In this document: positions 25,301 to 40,300 of the stretch, one piece after another | Numbering within the stretch: position 1 is the first letter of the stretch | How the letters are laid out: every line of letters begins with the position of its first letter | Source of the DNA: Lamellibrachia satsuma | Lineage: Eukaryota; Annelida; Polychaeta; Sabellida; Siboglinidae | Direction: 5' to 3' | Length of the DNA stretch: 64,000 bases | Assembly (NCBI GenBank): GCA_033239005.1 | Contig: BSQZ01000015.1 | Coordinates: 5,262,001 to 5,326,000 of the forward strand | The notes under the pieces: model-generated | The model's input: only the letters and a program-made list of their open reading frames with translations | Databases searched by the model: none | What the model was told of the DNA's origin: nothing | Program-made: the position numbers and the translations under genes

Positions 25301-28300
25301 GTCATTGGGTCAGATCGCATCATCGGTTGCACAGACGTCGGTGGGACAGACGTCTTCAGCTATGGGGCAGACATTGCCGTCGTTGGGCCAGACCTTGTCA
25401 TTGACGGGGCAGGCTGCACAACCACTAATATCTTCCAATAGAGCCACCTATGTGCTTGCGAACGAGCTTTCACCAATTCCAAAACAGACATACGCTGGAG
25501 TTCGCAGAGGTGGAGCTCGTAGAGGTGGAGCTCGTGGGAAGACCGTGGTCATTACCAGTAGTCCATACAAGGCGTATCTGTCATCAAAGGTGCCCATGGC
25601 GAAATGTCTGCCGTGCAAGAAAACGGGGAAATCAATGAAGGGTACGTCAGTGGCACCAAAAAAGAAGAAACTTTCGTTTGGACGCGAAAACCGCTGTCTT
25701 TATTGCGACGAGTTTTTTTTTTTTGAAGAGACTCCAGATGACGATTGTATCCAGTGCACCGTCTGTCTCCGATGGGCACACGACCAGTGTGCAGGAGTAA
25801 ATGAAGAAGATGACTATTTTAGATGTGACCTTTGCTAAAGATCCATAGGATACTGAATTGTTTAATGTTCATTCACTGGTTTGCAACAGTTGTGCATGTT
25901 ATGCCGTTTTTTGTATTTTCAATAAAACATTTAAATGCAATTGTACTCTGACAATATGCCTATTTCTGTAGGTCGCTTAAGTTAACTAGTAGCACACTAA
26001 GTTACACAAAAAAGTAAGGTAAATGCATGTCTACAGACTATATAATTATACAGGAATAGTAAGCCACCCACGACGTGAGCTGCCAAATTCACAAAGAAGC
26101 GTGATATATGCTTATATGACCTTACCATGTTGCATCTCTTGGCTATTCTTACTGCAGTTTACTAGTTCTAATATATACATTACTTAAAATAACAATTGTG
26201 AATATATAGGCCCACATTACATTAGTGAATTACATAACTAAATCTGCATCCCATTTTCCCCGGACTAGAATCCCGTTTTGCCTGTACATGCGGGTAAAAT
26301 GGGATATCTGAGGGTAAAATGGGATAGTCCCCATTTATCAAATATTAATGGTGTTAACAAAAAACAATATCACGCTGGCCACCCAGTGTCACAATGTTCA
26401 GCCCCTCTCAGATGGGCCAACACGATTACATATAAATCACCATCTGCCATGCCCCGCAATAGCCATAAACAGTGAACCACTGCCATCACATGTTTCCACT
26501 AAAGTTCTATGCCGTGTATTGCAGGGGTATGATAACATTAAGTCGGACTATCTAATTCATGGATTTGCACATGGTTTTCGGCTAGGCTGTCTTGGCATGC
26601 TAGTTCAGACAAACAGATCAGTAACAAATTTGACGTCCGCTTTGTCTTTTCCAGATATTGTTGACTCTGAAGATAAAGAAGGAGTTGGCTTTAGACTTGT
26701 GCTCATCGGATTCACAGGTTGACTCTGATTCTGATTATACACCTGGTTTGCACATTTTGGATCAGTCACCTGAGCCTGATTCCTACGACATGTGTCAGTA
26801 GCTTATGACAATGATGATAGTAGACTGGAGGATGTGACGCCAACAGTTGATGCCATAACTGTGTCCTCATCTGATGACAGTATCGAAAATGATACCCCAA
26901 TGACCCAAGGTTTACAAGACTCTTCAATGAAACTGAAATCAAAGCTGGTATCAGAGCACTGAAGAATGGCAAGGCAACAGGTCTTGATGACATTCAAACT
27001 GAACTCATCAAAATTTCGGACTGAAGGCCAGGGATTGGCTGCTATGTTTCTTCGACAACTGCATCAGTAGCAACAAAATCCCCAAGCTCTGGCCGAAAGC
27101 AAAGGTAACAGCCCTCCTGAAACCAGGGAAAGACCCATCCAAGGCGAAGAGTTTCAGACCCACCTCCCTGCTTTGCCACACCTACAAGCTGTTTAAGCAA
27201 CTGATTTTAAACCAGCTCACCGAACACATTGACAGCAAAATCTTTCCAGAGCAGGCTGGATTCCATCCATGAAAATCATGCACAATCTGACTGAACACAT
27301 TGAAGATGGCTTTGAAAGAGAACTAATCACCGGAGCTGTCTTCATCGACCTATCAGCAGCATATGACACCGTCAACCACTGACGCCTCCTCGTCAAAGTG
27401 CTAGAGATGACTGGCGACCTCCATCTAACTGTCCTAGTATGCAACCTGCTTGAAAACTGGCGATTTTTCGTAGTACTGGATGAAAAAAAGAGCAGATGGC
27501 GAAGACTACGAAATGGGTTACCTCAGGGAAATGTACTGGCGCCAATGTTGTTCAACATATACACAAATGATCAACCTATCTACCATGAAACTCGCAGCTT
27601 TCTTTATTCTGATGACTTGTGTACAACATCTCAGGGCAAAGACTACAACAACATCGAAGCAACACTTACATCAGTGCTAGGAACCATGACAACATACAAG
27701 CTGAATCAACTATGCGCAAACCCATCCAAGACCCAAGTGTGTGCTTTCCATCTGAGGAACAGAGATGCTAAGCGTGAACTAAATGTTACCTGGAACGGTA
27801 CCAGACTGGACAACACATCAACACCAGTGTACTGTACCTTGGTGTCCATATTGGCAGAACACTATCATACAAAACACACATCTGTAACACCAAACAGAAG
27901 GTGAATGCACAAAACAACATCATCCGCAAACTTGCCAAATCATAATGGGGAAGCAGAGCACCAACGCTAAGAACCAGCAACTTTGCCCTTTGCTATTCTG
28001 CTGCCGAATACGCATGTGCTGTATGGGAAAGATGAACACATGCAAACAAGCTTAACCCTGCCCTACATGACTGCTGCTTCATAACGGGCTGCCTGAAACC
28101 TACCAACATTGACATCTGCTGGCTGGCATAACTCCACGGGACATCAGGCAGACTGTTGCTAGTCGCACAGAAAGATCAAGACAAGTGGCAGACACAAAAC
28201 ACCAACTATACAACCACATATCTGTTATGAGCCAATTAAAGTCACAGAAAGGTTTCCTGAATATCACAAAACCGCTTAACTCATCACCAAGCAAACCCAG

Positions 28301-31300
28301 ACTGGAAATGTGGGAAACACGACTGCAACAAACATCAACAGTCATCAAAATGGGATTGCAACCAGCTGAATCCCTACCAACAGGGTCTGGCCAACCATGG
28401 CTCTGCTGGCGTTCACACAACCGGCTACCTACTATTTTAGTCGACCAAGCAAAGACCAACATGAGGAGATGACACTACATTGATGAGACGCAGTCAACGA
28501 AGTGTGTGTCACAGATCATTGATCGTGTGACATTGTATATAATTAGCTTATTTACTTTAGTCACTCAGCGATTGAAATTTTGGTGAGTAAGAGTCGTGCT
28601 AGTGGCACCGAATTGCGACCAATGGCTAATCAAGAAATCTGCAATTTATTTATTTCCAACTGATCTGTTGATCAATGAAATGTTATCATGTTTGGTATCG
28701 TTGGAAAACTAGTTGTCTACTGATATTGTTTATCATTGTTTTAGAACCTAATTATGGCTTTTGTATGCATCAACATGACTGGTTAATCCATTGTGAGATG
28801 ACGGCTGTTACTGGTGATAGTAGAAGTATAAAATATTTACAGGCGTTGAAGCAGCAGAACTCCAGCCATGTGACAGTCACGTTGCAAATAACATCTAAAA
28901 ATGTACATGGTTCCTCTGGGATAACCTTACTCGCCCAACAGATTCGCGGACATTGGAGGATGCGATGCACAGGCGGGAAAGAATCGCTGAGCCATATACG
29001 CTGACTTCTGCCGCCATCTACCCTCACTAGCCGCTACCATCTTGCTGCAGTCGCACTGCCAGCTGCCACTGCCAATAACATGATTTTTACTTCCATGTTT
29101 CGATTCGAGATTGTATACACACTATCTTCTTCGCCATTGTTGTGGCTATAGTGAAATACATTCAATGACACAGCACAATAAGGTACACATGACTGCACTC
29201 GCCAAGCACGCTGTATACAAGACAACACTCGCCAAGCACGCTGTATGCCAGACAGCACTCGCCGAGCACGCTGTATACAAGACAACTCTCGCCAAGCACG
29301 CTGTATACAAGACAACACTCGCTGAGCATGCTGTACGCCAGACAGAGTGCCGAGCAAGCTGTATGCAAGAAAAAACTTGCCTAGCACGGCGTACGCAAGA
29401 CAACACTCGGCGAGCATGCCATATGCCAGACAACACTCATCGAGCACGCCGTACGCAAAGACAACATTTGCCGAGCATGCCGTACGCAAGACAGCACTTG
29501 ATGAGCATGCCACAACGCAAGACAGCACTCGTCGAGTATGCCAAACGCAAGTCAACACTCACCGAGTACATGTAACGCGACTTCACTCATTGAACATGCC
29601 GTAATGCAAGACTTCACTCGCCGAGCACGCGTAGCGCAAGACTGCACTCACCGAGCACGCCATAACGCAAGACTGCACTTGCTGAACACAACGCAAGACT
29701 GCACTCGCCAAACACATAAATCATTCTTGATGTGGGACTGTAAATCATTCTTGATGTGGGATTGTAACAATACTAGTTTTTTATTGTGTTATTAAACGGG
29801 AAATCTTTTACCCTTTACCGTTGCTGTTGAATTATAGTTGCACAAATACCCACACCATTGGTACGCCGCATAGTATCCAGCCAAACTTAAATCTATGACA
29901 GTGTGACTGCGGAGAAGAACATACAATGTCCCACTTCCTCTGCTGGGTTAGCCTTGTAGACGGGAAGATCTGGCCACTGCCATGGACCGGGCAAAGACAT
30001 GTGCCATAAAGTGGCAACACCTTGTGTGAGAGACACGAAAAGAAGAACATCTCATGACAGTGAACTGGAAGATGTGACATCAACAGTTGATACTGACATC
30101 GATGTGACATCAACAGTTGATACTGACATCGATGTGACATCAACAGTTGATACTGACATCGATGTGACATCAACAGTTGATACTGACATCAATGTGATAT
30201 CATCAGTTGGCATTATTACTGTGAAAAAAGCAAATAACAAACATTGACATCTTTAAAATAAGAAACATTGCTGTCCGTTTTGCATTGAGGAGATATTTCT
30301 ACAACTATCATGACAGTTGGAGCAGATTCACTCTTCTGAAGTTGAAATTGCTCCTGCATTTCCTAAGAAGAAGAAAGCTAAGGGGGGATGAACTGCGAGA
30401 TTGAAGCAACTTTGGTCATAACACCCAAGTTATCAAGAAAGATCGGGAAGAATTGTTCCGTGCAGGGGGCCAGACAGTGACACAGATGTAACCGCTTATG
30501 TTCCTTGAAGTGAATGCTTAGCATTTTTATAAAAGAAGACTTAAGGAAACTCATTCTGACATTGCACCCATGCAGTGATCACATAAATGCTAGAGATTGG
30601 AGGAAGAGATAGATAACAATGGCATTTGAAGCAAGATTGATAAAAGACACTTAGTAATGGTAAAAATAAAATGGTGGGAAAGGTGTACTGTAAGTGTACA
30701 TACAAGACAACTGTAAATACTGTGACAATCTTTAGATAAAATTTATTGGCTGTTCAATTACTGATGAAGTTAAAAAACTCAAAGAACAAATTTCAAGAAT
30801 GTGACAGAGTTAGAAGAGGGTAGAGCTAGAAGAGGATAGAGCTAGAAGAGGATAGAGCTAGAAGAGGATAGAGCTAGAAGAGAGTAGAGTCAGAAGAGGG
30901 CATAGCTAGAAGAAGGTAGAGTTAGAAGAGGGTAGAGCTAGAAGAGAGTAGAGCTAGAAGAGGGTAGAGCTAGAAGAGGGTAGAGCTAGAAGAGGATAGA
31001 GCTAGAAGAGAGTAGAGCTAGAAGAGGATAGAGCTAGAAGAGAGTAGAGTCAGAAGAGGGCATAGCTAGAAGAAGGTAGAGTTAGAAGAGGATAGAGCTA
31101 GAAGAGAGTAGAGTCAGAAGAGGGCATAGCTAGAAGAAGGTAGAGTTAGAAGAGGGTAGAGCTAGAAGAGAGTAGAGCTAGAAGAGGGCAGAGCATTAGA
31201 GCAATATGGGTAGCCACATAATTCTAGTGCCTTGGTGATGTTCTTTCCCTCTGTCTTCCAGCTCTGATACAACTATATTTTGCATTTGTCCAGAAAGCTT

Positions 31301-34300
31301 TGATGACACCCAGTTTCTGATGTTGTAGATGTTGAGAACTAAAGTTTCACTGTTCCACTATTGTATCTAGGAAAGGCTGCGACTTAACACTCGGTTCTTC
31401 ATACATGAACTTTATGCTGCCTATTTTGTCTGTGCAGCCCAGATGATCTGGTAGGTCTTGGTCACTACTTCAGTAGTTCAAAATTAGTAGTATCATAAAG
31501 ACAATTTCTACTCATTTATGCTCCCAACTGATGATCACGAACATTTTCACCAATGCCACAAAGAATGGTCCTGCGAGAATTACGCAGTCTGAACAGTGTT
31601 GATATATGCCAGAGTGAAATTCAGAAGTTAAGAGCCATTTTCACAAAATAGAACCAATAACGGTAAAGACATGTCCACTACATTTTAGATCCTTTGGAAC
31701 AAAAAACATTGCAGTATAATAGATATATCTATGCATTTTGCTGCATTTAATGCTAAAAATAATACTACATGTAATTTTATATATTTCTAATATATTATAT
31801 ATGCGTCTTTATCACGAAAATGTCCATACTGTTACATGTCCAAACTGCTGTACTGTCAATTTAAATTATCAGAAGAAAGGTTTTTAACTTCATTTTCAAC
31901 TAATCAGTGATATATTATGTAATTACATAACCTAGAATTATGCAAAAGCAACTGTATAATATATTAAGGAATAATATAATATGTATAATACTGTTTACTT
32001 AGCTGTCCACACATTTTACACAGAGGTGTCTTTACCGTTATCAATGTTGTTGAAAATTTAATTTAGTTTCGCTGTAAGGTGACAGATGGCATAGTCTACA
32101 TTTAGTTTCGCTGTAAGGTGATAGATGGCATAGCCTACTGAAGTGCCAGGATGTAGTGGAGCTATATTGTCTTGGGAAAAGAAGAATGCCTTTTGTCTTG
32201 ATGATCAAAACTAACAAGTGCTGAAATAGTGCGTGTCTCAACAATAGTATGTCTTTACCGCTGACATCATTATATGTAGACTCTATAGGAGTAAGACAAT
32301 GAAAATTTTGCTTTTGAATAATGTTTGTATTGTTATCTTTGTGAAGTACACATAATGATGCCATTATCTATAAGAAGATTCATTCATAAGGTCATGTGTC
32401 TATACCGTTAACATAATTTGTCATTACCGTTACGAAATCATGCTAACCGTAAAGACTGGTATGGACAATCTACCAGTACCTTACATTTTGCTATTAGTTA
32501 ATACATAAACATTGGTTAATAAAATGATCTTAAGATGATTTTCAACAGTACAGGTTAATTTTATATTACTTATGACAATTTAAAACATACTGTTTTTGTT
32601 TCTTGCTACATGACAGTTTAGTATTAAATGCCCGTTCGACCAGTTCTCAAGTGACTGCTGATTTTTTTTTTAAATATGTAGGAATACAAATATAGTATAA
32701 ATGTATAAAGCATTAAATTCCTTTGCACATATATTTCACTATTTTTTCTAGCAATTTGGTCACATTTGCATACCTTTTTGTTTTGAATTGCCATACATTT
32801 ATCTTTTATTTGCATATAATGTAGTATTTTATTTATTATTTTCAGGTGACAAAATGCTGCCAAAAAAGTTTAAGGCTGAAGCAATGCAAAAATGCCATGC
32901 GAAAATTAAAGCAAATCACGAGGCTCACCAGGAATATCTTAGAAGAGAGAGAGAAAGATAAAAAAGAAGAAAAACAGCTGGAAAGATAGTTAATATAGAC
33001 AATCTTCCTACAAGAGACAAAAGAAGTCTTCGGAGAAAATGGAGGAATGAGAAAAGACAACAGAGACAGAATGGAAAAAGACTTGACGAAACATGTCAAT
33101 TTACTCCTCCACCAAGCCCTACTTCCATGGAAACACCTCAGTCACATCAAAAACAAGCTGGAAGTGAAGAGAGCATACAGAACAATTGCAAAACAGAAGA
33201 AACTTGTGCAAAGTCTTCAGAACAAAGTACGGTCACTGACAAGGTACATAGACTTGAACATAAAAACAGCTCAAACGTAGTATTAGCCCTACAAATACAG
33301 ATTCAACAGCAACAAAAGCTCAGATACTTCTGAATTCTGGGAATGTCGATGAGATCTGGAAAGAGCTAACTTTCGGGGTTGCTTTGGTCATGAAGTTAGA
33401 CAAAAGCTCCAGGAAAGTTCCAGAAGGCACAAGGAAAAGAGAGCAATTCACAAAATGGTGGTTGGTCCAATACTTATAAAATACCGCCTACTGAATAAAG
33501 CGAGAAAAAATCTCTCACTGTCTCAGAAGCAACTAAAGTCTGCAAAGCGACGTTCTTGGTCAAGACCTTTGCTGTAGTGTAATTGAAAAACGAAGAGCGG
33601 ACTGGGGAACACATCCAGTCTAGTGAAGGAATTCTTTCTTGAAGATAATAACAGTACCCTAACTGCTGGCAAGAGGGAAACCATTACCGTCTACAAGGAG
33701 AAACGACAGAGGAGATACCTATGTGACACAATGCTGAACCTGTACGCAAAGTTCAAATTAGAAAACCCATCTGCAACAATTTCCTATACGTCTTTCACCC
33801 GTCTTCGGCCATTTTATGTTGTTCCTGCTTCTGTACGTCGAAGGGATACTGTGAAATGCAAACTGCACTGCAATGTTGAATTGAAAGCCACAAAGCTTCA
33901 TGCATTAGGAGTACTGAACTCAGCCAGTCCAACCACTCTAATTTCTTCAGTGGTGTGCTCTACCAAAGAAGAAACGTGCATGTACGGAACATGTACAACC
34001 TGTAAAGGCAGTCTTGATAACATCTATAAAGATACAACAAAGAAATTGTGTGCAGAAAATGTCAGCTACTTTGAATGGTCAAACAGCATAGACGTTCGCA
34101 CAACAACCAAAGGCGAGATAAAGGTGAATATGGTAACCAAGGTGATGAAGTCTGACACCTTAGGTAACTTATGCAAGAACTTTGAACATGAGTTGTTCAA
34201 ACTCATGCCACGTGAGTACAGAATCAATACAGTGCAGTAAAAACATTAAGAAGAAAATGACAACCAAAAAGTGTGTCCTGCAAGTAGATTTCAGCAAGAA

Positions 34301-37300
34301 CTATGCTTGCAAAGCAGCAACTGAGATCCAGGTCATGCACTTTGGAGGTAGCAGAAGTCAGGTAACCATACACACACGTCATGCAACGTTGGTTGACAGT
34401 ACTGGAAACCCCTATACTAAATGCTACTGCACACTGAGTGAGGACTGTAGACACACTCCAGCATCCATCTGGGCTCATCTGGATCCGGTTTTGGAGGACC
34501 TTACCAAGAAAGGAGTGGGCACTGTTCATTTTGTGTCAGATGGACCAACAGCTCAGTACAGAAACAAAACTAATTTCCACCTGATGGCAACTGGTCCATT
34601 TTATCGACACATGATGAAACATGTGACATGGATTCTGTTGGAAGCCTCACATGGAAAAGGCCCAGCCGATGGAATAGGAGCTGCTGTCAAGTCTGCAGCA
34701 GACAGGCTCGTGGCCAATGGTACTGATGTGCTGAGTTGTGGGTAGATGCTGAGCTGCTTGGAAAAGCAGCTAAATGTCCAACTAAATGAGGTAACCTCTG
34801 AGCAAATAGATGCTGTGGTAGAAGAAGTCAACAGTAATGATTCCATTAAGGGGACTATGTCCATCCATGCTTCTAGGGGAGCATTCTACCATCGCAAACT
34901 CTCTTGCTACTGTGCGGACACACCTGTAGGAGGTCGTGTTTGTGATTGCCATTCACCAGTCAGGGTGGAGGTGAAGGATGTACAAGAAGATCCTGTTGTG
35001 TGTGGCATAGAACACCACCTTACAAATGAACAAATCCACCTGTTCACCAAACGATTACAAGAAGGATATGACGTTAATGTCCTGGACCTGTCAACCTTAA
35101 GCACCAATCATCAAAATGAATATGCCTACTGGAAAGCTTGGAAAGACATACTTTGCAAGCCCAAGAAAACACCTGATGAAATCAGTAGTGTTGGAGAAGA
35201 CACTGATGTTGATGACTCAGACACTTCTGTGTGGTAGTTGAAAGCAACAAAATAAGGGAAAATGGTCAGCTAAGCACAACACAGAGAGGCGTGTTGTAGT
35301 GAAAAAGGAGAGCTACTATGCAGTATTCTTTCTTGTGTGAAGAAAGAAAACCTTCTACATAGGACGTGTCACTGGAGAGAATGAAGATGACAACACAGTG
35401 GAGTTGAAATTCTTGGAGCGCAAGTTGGTTGGATCAAGATTTGTTTATGACTGGCCACGTCGTGATGATGTATGTTGCGTTGAATGAGATGTGTTGCTGA
35501 GAGAAGTCAGCTTCAGAGGACCACCACCCTTTCTACTTGAAGAAGCCCAATGTGTCAAAATTCAGGCACTAGTGGAAAAGGTTTAACAAGTTCGCTCATG
35601 TGCAAGTGTAAACAATGAATTGCTAGATCTGAGCTATTTGCCAAACTGTGGCAGTTGCCGTCCATGATATGGAGTTTTTTTACATTTAGCTTAATTAAGT
35701 TAATGGTGCATGCTATTTTGCTTAATATTTACAGTGCCTGGACATGAGTTATCACTGAAAGTAAGAGCAGCGCTCATAGTTTAAGGTCTTATGGTTACTA
35801 TTTGTGAGGTTTAGAATGGGCTATGTACATGCATGAACTATTTGTTCAGAAGATAATTAGGTGAATATATGCCATTTAATTATGGTTCTAATTTGTTACA
35901 ACAATGTGTATTTAATTTTGACTAACCAGACTCTTAATAAAAGCATCTGTTGTGCTAAATGTACCAGTATTTTCTTTACACAATTGTATTATTACACATA
36001 AATGTATTAGAGCACAGTTTCAGTATTAATCAGCAAAGCATAACCACATGCCTACTTGGCTTATTGTTTTTTTAAGATTGATTATGATCACAACATCATC
36101 TTACATTACTTTATTCTGTCTCTACTTTTATTTTCTGATATTTTAAATTGTGCAATTACACCAGACTGTAAAAATTATAAATTGATAGTCTATGGCGATA
36201 AATTGCTGTTGTATACAATGACTGTCCTGTCCATTTTGAACTGTACAAGTTATAACACATTGTGTGCAGTTAGACCCATTCACAACAGGTTTATCGTGAA
36301 TGGTTACTGAAAATGCGTAATCATTGGACATGTTGTGAAAGATATGGTAACAGAAAAAATCAGCTGTTTTCTAAGATGTTGTCTTTGTCATTTGCAGCAT
36401 ATAGTCTTTATACCATTATTTTTAAGTGATGCAGAATACTTAATTAAGACTGTAAAAGGACTTGGAAAAGATGATCGAAATTGTATAATCATTGCATATA
36501 TGTACTGTTTTGAATATTTTGGAACTGATAAATGATTTTGTTGAAACTGTTGTCCTCTGTGTTTCCTATTGTTATTAATATTGTCTTTATCATTATGACA
36601 AATGTATTGACTGTTGTGGACATAACAGAAAAGACCACTTGTGTGTCTTTACTGTTACTGACAACGGTAAAGACAACCAGTGATTTTTTTGAGAGCAGAG
36701 GTGGTGAAAAGACAGAGCTCATTGTTGGTATGCAACTGCACCAGCCCATAAGCACAGATACATTGCAAATGAAATACTTCATAGAGGACAGCGACTTGGA
36801 TCATCAATGACCCAACTCTTTGTATTACAAGTCCTATTGAGTACACCCATAGTTACTTCACTCCAATTTTTTGTGCGCAGCTTTGAGTAACTGTTTTCAA
36901 CTATTTCATGGCTTCTTTGATTTCTGATATCTGTTAATGACGGTCACTCTCGATTTACTGTTTTGGGCAGTGATGATGTTGGAAGAGAACTTTTTTAGTA
37001 AGTTATGTGAAACTTATGAAAAAACATGTGCAGCAGTGAAATTTGTGCTCAAGGCAAATTTATAGAAATCTATGAAGGGAATGGCATAAAATGAAATTAT
37101 TACTTTTCATACACATGTATATAAAGTAAGTTATGCAAAATAAAAACATTCACTGAATTTTTTTAATGTGTGCATGAAATAGCTTGGAAATAAGGAATTT
37201 CATGGAAGCTAGGGCATATATCGACATCAAGCCACTTTGTTTTATAGGTTTGGAAAAAATATTAAAGAACTATATAGGCCCATATATGAGTCGTTATTGT

Positions 37301-40300
37301 GATGAGGTAGTGCCTAGTGTCTGCAAATACACTGACAGCTGTTACGGTCCACTTTGTCGCACACTATATAGTGCCTGCATATTCTACGTCATTTTGAAAG
37401 CGAATGTCTTCATAAGTTATATAAAGGTAAAAAAATACACTTAATTTTTTTATGTGTACACGAAAGAGCATGGAATGTGCATATTTTAAGACCGCTCCAC
37501 TCCGATTTTGTGGGTGGTCTTAAATGGGGGGTTCTACTGTATGCATAGTCAGAGGGAAAACATCATAGTAGCCATTTTGTAACAACAGTAGGTAAGTGCT
37601 CCTTACTATCTCCTTTTCATAATTAACTTAATTTACTTCACGCAAGTGACTATTATAATATGTTTGGGGAATGTATGTAGAAAGGCAGCATACATATTGC
37701 AATTATATTGACGAATAACTTAGTCTGTTCTGGCATGGTCAGAATATATGCAGCCAAATGGCTACATTGCCTGTTTGGGACATGTGACACCGAAACTGTT
37801 TTATCCTGGCGATCAAAGTAACAGTATTGGCTACTGAATCTTGAACCGGTACATGTATACTGCTGTAGATAGTATATTTTCTTGTAATAATTTATGTAAA
37901 ATGGAACTATATTTGTGCAAATTTAAATGTATGATAAACAATAAAAATTATACACCCATATGCTACTTACTTTTCAATATAATGCAAGTAACAACAACAC
38001 TAATTTAGAATAGGCCTATAACTAAGTTTATTTTCAAGTACAATCAATATAGTACACATTGCCATTGCATTAGCATTTCATTACATTTCGCTGTGATATT
38101 GCTTCAAGTCCGTACCATTTTCACTTTCAGATGTTTCGGCATCTTCAATTCCCACGCGATCCTTCTACAAACGGACGAATCTTCACACAGTTATTCCAGG
38201 GTCATCTGCGGATTCTGATGGTAGTGATTCAGGCAATGAAGACTGTTATGATATACACTTGTGCTACCACCCAGCGGACAATAAGGATATAAAAGACTTA
38301 CAGTACTCTTCAACCAACCTCGTTGTGTCATTCACATTCATGGCTTATCCTGATATATGTTAAATTACACATTATACAAAGTGCGAGTATACAAAAAAAA
38401 ACACGACATGGTGTCAGATGGGATCAAGATCATGCACACAGGTAACAGACAATATTATTAATGGTTGAAACGGAGAAAAACAAACTCCGAAGCCGTTGAC
38501 CTGACGAGGTCACGAGACAGTGTCACTGATTGGGCGATAAAACAGTTGCGTTCCTTAGACGGTGTAAAAGCCAATACACTCGTATACAGGGCATGAACTG
38601 TCAGTGTCATAAAACACAAATATGGCAATGCAAGGCAGTATATACTGTTCACACACCTTTGTGACGCTGATATGTGTGTTATAGACCTACTCGTCACTGA
38701 CAGTGACAGATATAAAGTTGTAAGGCTGCGACACAGCCACAACACAGCGTTATAGTAGTAGTACTGCCGTGTTCGTAAACGTTGTCGGCTGACACTATTG
38801 ACAACGATGGCGGAACTAACGGGCGTACCAATACCTTCAACTGACTGGCATGCCACGAACTTACCTGAGGCCCTAAGGAAATTCAGGAGAACGTGCGAGT
38901 ACATTTTCGATGGTCCTCTTGCAAACAAAGACGAAACAGTTAAGGTGCAATACCTCATGCTATGGTTCGGGGAGGACATTCGCGATGGATGGGGACTTGC
39001 CGTTGACGACAAGACATTGGTGGCGCCACACTGGAAAGGTTTTGAAGATTACGTCAAACCTAAGTCAAGTTTCTGCGTTTCTCGATTCTTTCTCCGAGCA
39101 CTAAAACAAGATTCGCACGAATCTGTTGACGCATTCATGACGCGATGTCACCTAATCGCCAATGAATGCGAGTTCACGGACAAAGAAGAACAACTACTAG
39201 ACACACTAATTGCCGGGATACACAGCGATGACGTACGCCGCAAACTAATCGCCAAGGACAAGACAACAACACTGGATCAGGCATTGGACAACGTCCCCAA
39301 TACAGGAAGATGGAGAAGACAAGAGCCGATTGATTGGTTGCTATAATTGTGAAAAAACACACACTAAAAGTGACACATGTCCGGCGGCAGAATCTACCTG
39401 TCGATACTGCACTCTCAAGGGACACTGGGCTTGCGTCTGTCTCAAGAAAAAACGAGACCAAGAGAGTGGAGCAAGACGCCAACAACAGCCCCAGAACCGG
39501 TCGAAAGGCAATCGAGGCTACTATGGAAAGAAGAAAGTGCATACTGTTAATGACAACGGTGAAAGCGACAAAGCGGATGACGACTTTGTGTTCGATACAA
39601 TTGAAACTATGTCACTTGCAAAACTTGAATCCATATTCAAAGAAGGAAGCAAGTCCCAAGCCTTCATGAACGTAAAAATGACGGGACAAGAAATAGACGT
39701 ACTTGTGAAATGCAAAATTGACAGTGGAGCAGAGGTTAACGTAATGCCACTACGCATATTCAAACCCCTATTCCCAGACAAACAAGACAAACATGGAAGG
39801 TCACTTGTATGGACTACGTTTACAGAAGCCCAAAGTCGGCTTGAGTGCATATGGTGGTACAAAGGTAAAGCAGTATGGATATTTCATGCTACGTTGCACA
39901 CACAGCGACATCGCACTCGACATCGAGTTTCATGTCACTCAAGACAGCGGGTCAACAATGCTAGGACTGCAAGCATGTATGGACTTGAGACTGATTTCGC
40001 TGAACTGTGAACAGAAATCAGCATGCTATGACTGTCACGACACCAGTCAAGTCTCTTCACTGAAGAAAGAGGGAGACAACCCATCATCTAGTGGTGATGC
40101 AAAAGGGGACCTACTCAACAAATACCCGAAATGCTTTCGAGGTGTTGGTTTCGAGGTGGCGAGTACCACATTCACCTGAAGCAGGACGCAGAGCCTGTCA
40201 TACACCCACCAAGACGCATCCCTGAATCGTTGAAGGAATCAAGTTCTTCAAGAAGAATCAAGTTCTTCAGAAACTACCTCTCAAAAAAGGGTTAGAACCT

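Larger units (their letters stand above)
31658..36960 (+). mobile_element. Unclassified DNA transposon with iterated GTCTTTACCGTTA motifs at both ends
   Basis: A decayed transposase-like gene at 32850-35640 is bracketed by repeats of GTCTTTACCGTTA. On the left they lie at 31658-31670 (-), 32028-32040 (+), 32251-32260 (+), 32398-32410 (+, one change), 32421-32431 (partial) and 32444-32456 (-). On the right GTCTTTACTGTTA 36645-36657 (+) and AACGGTAAAGAC 36663-36674 (-) form an inverted pair, with weaker copies at 36381, 36403 and 36582. Such motifs at both ends of a transposase gene suggest binding sites of the transposase. Terminal inverted repeats and a target-site duplication were not identified, so the borders are approximate. 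Confidence 0.55.

Noticed and set aside
28675..29004. 109-codon frame
   Set aside because: No similarity recognised and it lies in the unassigned block inside the LINE.
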